Shown piece after piece: positions 61,845 to 64,000 of a stretch of DNA of 64,000 nt. The DNA is from Streptomyces sp. V2I9 (GTDB taxonomy: Bacteria > Actinomycetota > Actinomycetes > Streptomycetales > Streptomycetaceae): NCBI RefSeq assembly GCF_030817475.1, contig NZ_JAUSZJ010000002.1:2954001-3018000 (forward strand), given 5' to 3'. The notes below the pieces were generated by a model, which was given only the letters and a program-made list of their open reading frames with translations, was not told the origin of the DNA and did no database searches. The translations under genes and the position numbers were made by a program. Positions within the stretch are counted from its first letter, which is position 1. The number at the start of each line of letters is the position of its first letter.

Positions 61845-62864
61845 TCACGCGGCCGGCACGGCCGTCGCCCACGCGGCGACGCGGGCCAGCAGGGCGTCGT
61901 CCGCCGCGTTCTCCGCGTGGCCCATCCCCCGTTCGAGCCACAGTTCGGCGCCGCCCGGACCGGCCGCCTCCGCCAGCATCCTCGGGTGGTCCAGCGGGAA
62001 GTACGGGTCCCGGTCGCCGTGGACGAGGAGCAGCGGGGCCGGGGCGATGCGCGGGACCGCGGCGACCGGGGAGAGCGGGACGGGGTCCCAGTCCTCGGTG
62101 GCGATCCGGGTCCGGAATCCGTACCGCCCGACGAGCCGGCCCGAGGGTCGGGTGACCACCCAGTGCAGCCGGCGCATCGGGGCCGTACCCCGGTAGTACC
62201 AGCGCGCCGGCGCGCTGACGGAGACCACCGCGTCCGCATGCGCGCCCGCACCCGTGCGCACCGCGCCCCCCGACGCCCCCACGCCCTGCGCGCGCCCCTC
62301 GTGCCCCTCGTGCCCCGGCACCCGAACAGCCGTATACGAGCCGTCCCGCCGATCCGAGCGGTGCCGGACCTCCGGGCCCCGCGTGCCCTCCCGCCCGTCC
62401 GAGCGGTACAGGGCACCGTGCCGGAGCACCACCGAGCCGCCCATGGAGAACCCGACCGTCACCACCCGCGTGTGCCCGAGCTCCCGCGCCCAGGCCACCG
62501 CCGCCGCGAGGTCCAGCACCTCGCGGTCGCCCACCGTGGACCGTCCGCCGGACCGCCCGTGACCCCGGAAGGAGAACGTGATCACGGCCGCACGCTGGGC
62601 GAACACCCGCGCGGCACGGCGTACGGCGGGTCGGTCGACGGACCCGGTGAAGCCGTGCGCGACGACGATCGCGGTGGTGGTCGCCGGGGCCGGTGCGGGG
62701 GGCGTGGCCGCGCCCCCGTCCCGCGTCCCGCAACGCGCCGTACACGGCTGGTACACCGCCTCGACCGGTACGCCGTCATCCGTCAGCAACGTCACGGATT
62801 GTGGGGGTGGCGTGAGCAAGAGAACAGAAGAACTCGGGAATCGGCCCTCGGACACGGATCTCAT
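61845..62864 (-). CDS. Alpha/beta hydrolase, 339 aa
   Basis: Core motifs: oxyanion AIVVAHGFTGSVDRP, VITFSFRGHGRSGG, nucleophile Ser in VVTVGFSMGGSVVLRHG, the acid in LLLVHGDRDPYFPLDHPR, and His in ERGMGHAEN. A polar insertion of about 55 residues (YRSDGREGTRGPEVRHRSDR...) splits the core after the nucleophile elbow. The N-terminal 20 residues are uncertain; a start near MRSVSEGR (ATG 62864) is used. First gene of the three-gene run with the MoaD-like and membrane proteins. Confidence 0.82.
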   Translation of the reverse strand: MRSVSEGRFPSSSVLLLTPPPQSVTLLTDDGVPVEAVYQPCTARCGTRDGGAATPPAPAPATTTAIVVAHGFTGSVDRPAVRRAARVFAQRAAVITFSFRGHGRSGGRSTVGDREVLDLAAAVAWARELGHTRVVTVGFSMGGSVVLRHGALYRSDGREGTRGPEVRHRSDRRDGSYTAVRVPGHEGHEGRAQGVGASGGAVRTGAGAHADAVVSVSAPARWYYRGTAPMRRLHWVVTRPSGRLVGRYGFRTRIATEDWDPVPLSPVAAVPRIAPAPLLLVHGDRDPYFPLDHPRMLAEAAGPGGAELWLERGMGHAENAADDALLARVAAWATAVPAA

Positions 62865-62885
62865 GTGGGCTATTCTGCTGCGAAG

Positions 62886-62918
62886 AGGATCCGGGCAAGG
62901 CAGCCCCCGGATCCTTTT
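62886..62918 (+). terminator. Strong intrinsic terminator upstream of glnR
   Basis: AGGATCCGGG and CCCGGATCCT form a perfect 10-bp stem around a 10-base loop, followed by TTTG. The T-tract orients it to the + strand, although no + strand gene precedes it, so a short transcript or attenuator is suggested. Confidence 0.65.
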
Positions 62919-63026
62919 GTGCTTTACCGGCGTTGTTACGGCGACGTTTCCACAAGCTCAGCGATTCCGGGGCGCGGAAGCTCATCACGACGACGCAGGA
63001 CGATCGACGCAGGATGTCCGAAGCTT

Positions 63027-63054
63027 GACGCACCACGCAGGACGCACCACGCAG
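63027..63054. repeat. Two 14-bp tandem copies of GACGCACCACGCAG
   Basis: Perfect tandem copies in the glnR leader region, with related GACGCAGGA words at 62994-63016. The rest of the 326-base gap before glnR shows only the terminator at 62886 and no gene. Confidence 0.75.
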
Positions 63055-63190
63055 GACGTACGAAGCAGTGCCGCACACTCCCCCGAGGTCCGACCTCGGG
63101 AGTGCCCCTCTCGCAGGGAACGAGGAGGACCGACGTAATGGGCGAGCGAACCGTGCCAGACGATCGACCGAACCGGGCAGGTGGGCGGCG

Positions 63191-64000
63191 ATGAGTTCAC
63201 TGCTGCTTCTGACGAACGCACTCCAGCCGTCGACGGAGGTGCTCCCCGCCCTCGGGCTGCTGCTCCACAGCGTGCGGGTCGCCCCCGCCGAGGGCCCGGC
63301 CCTCGTGAACACTCCGGGCGCCGACGTGATCCTCATCGACGGGCGGCGCGACCTTCCGCAGGTCCGCTCGCTCTGTCAGCTGCTGCGGTCCACGGGCCCC
63401 GGCTGTCCGCTGATCCTCGTGGTCACCGAGGGCGGCCTCGCGGCCGTCACCGCCGACTGGGGCGTCGACGACGTCCTGCTGGACACGGCGGGCCCGGCGG
63501 AGGTCGAGGCGCGGCTGCGGCTGGCGACGGGCCGCCGCCAGGTCACGTCCGACGACTCCCCGATGGAGATCCGCAACGGTGATCTTTCCGTCGACGAGGC
63601 GACGTACAGCGCGAAACTCAAGGGCAGGGTCCTGGACCTGACCTTCAAGGAATTCGAACTGCTGAAATACCTGGCCCAGCATCCGGGCCGGGTATTCACC
63701 CGCGCCCAGCTCCTCCAGGAGGTCTGGGGCTACGACTACTTCGGCGGTACGCGGACGGTGGACGTCCATGTACGGCGGCTGCGCGCCAAGCTCGGCCCCG
63801 AGCACGAGTCGCTGATCGGCACCGTGCGCAACGTCGGCTACCGCTTCGTCACGCCGGAGAAGCCGGAGAAGTCCGAGCGCGCGGCCGAGAAGGCGAAGGA
63901 GCGGGCCGCGACCCGGCGGGAACCGGCCGACCCCGCCACCCGTTCGGAGCAGCCCTCTCCGGCCGCGGCGACGGAAGAAGCCCCGGTGGAGGCTGCCAAG
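63191..64000 (+). CDS. glnR: Nitrogen regulator GlnR, 5' part (runs off the window)
   Basis: OmpR-type orphan regulator of nitrogen assimilation genes (glnA, amtB and others). 270 codons are visible. The atypical receiver ([60 protein letters not shown]) lacks the usual acidic pair, as in known GlnR. The winged helix is intact: [54 protein letters not shown] and [12 protein letters not shown]. After it comes a Lys/Glu/Ala-rich tail that continues past 64000. ATG 63191 has GGTGGGCGG upstream. Confidence 0.92.
   Translation, partial: MSSLLLLTNALQPSTEVLPALGLLLHSVRVAPAEGPALVNTPGADVILIDGRRDLPQVRSLCQLLRSTGPGCPLILVVTEGGLAAVTADWGVDDVLLDTAGPAEVEARLRLATGRRQVTSDDSPMEIRNGDLSVDEATYSAKLKGRVLDLTFKEFELLKYLAQHPGRVFTRAQLLQEVWGYDYFGGTRTVDVHVRRLRAKLGPEHESLIGTVRNVGYRFVTPEKPEKSERAAEKAKERAATRREPADPATRSEQPSPAAATEEAPVEAAK

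Noticed and set aside
59814-63194. Frame of over 1100 codons opposite the membrane protein, MoaD and hydrolase genes
   Set aside because: Antisense shadow; the other strand has recognisable domains and ribosome-binding sites.

Overview
The window is high-GC (>70%) chromosomal DNA of a Streptomyces. The evidence is the codon bias, the GTG starts and a run of actinomycete-specific genes: msiK, mshA, carD, phoU/phoR/phoP, rsiG, a nur-type Fur gene, glnR, and DUF1416/DUF2993/DUF3099 proteins. From memory, the gene order follows the S. coelicolor core block that runs from msiK to glnR. Most of the window is therefore conserved core, with small accessory insertions.

Layout. 0-10 kb: small hypothetical genes, a baeRF-type gene split by a frameshift, tRNA-Thr, msiK (shared sugar-ABC ATPase), a nucleotidyltransferase, a DoxX membrane protein, rlmB and cysS. 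10-16 kb: an accessory-looking transport operon (solute-binding lipoprotein, fused two-domain Dpp/Nik-type permease, MFS transporter) behind a Fur/Zur-like operator. A GNAT gene lies upstream with a second, Nur-box-like dyad. 16-25 kb: ispD-ispF, carD, a DUF461-like lipoprotein, phoR-phoP diverging from phoU around a PHO box, a 9-cysteine micro-protein, an MFS transporter and gpmA. 26-34 kb is an accessory zone: alpha/beta hydrolase with TetR and twin operators, arsR/arsI with a broken acr3 remnant, a methyltransferase, an IS110-family insertion sequence, a YunG-like protein and a toxin-antitoxin-like pair.

34-45 kb: lipoprotein, YbjN protein, mshA (mycothiol), methyltransferase, NlpC/P60 hydrolase, PP2C-type regulator, DUF2516, an HbhA-like protein with an XRE regulator, a hydrolase, a zinc-ribbon protein, and an M23 peptidase gene split by a frameshift. 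45-52 kb: HAD hydrolase, two TetR genes, a DrrAB-type ABC exporter whose ATPase gene is frameshifted, an Eis-like GNAT and an asparaginase. 52-64 kb is core again: rsiG (both c-di-GMP motifs intact), dtd, ygfZ, nur, nitrobindin-like, DsrE, the sulfurtransferase operon with a cysteine-containing leader peptide, DUF2993, a MoaD-like protein, a hydrolase, and the 5' part of glnR, which runs off the window end.

How it fits together. Several metal and stress circuits sit close to each other: Nur, Fur/Zur- and Nur-like sites, ArsR, and the PhoRP and GlnR nutrient regulators. The items most worth a second look are the ATPase-less metal-regulated transport operon, the conspicuous Cys-rich peptide, and three genes each broken by a single-base frameshift, which are either sequencing indels or genuine decay.
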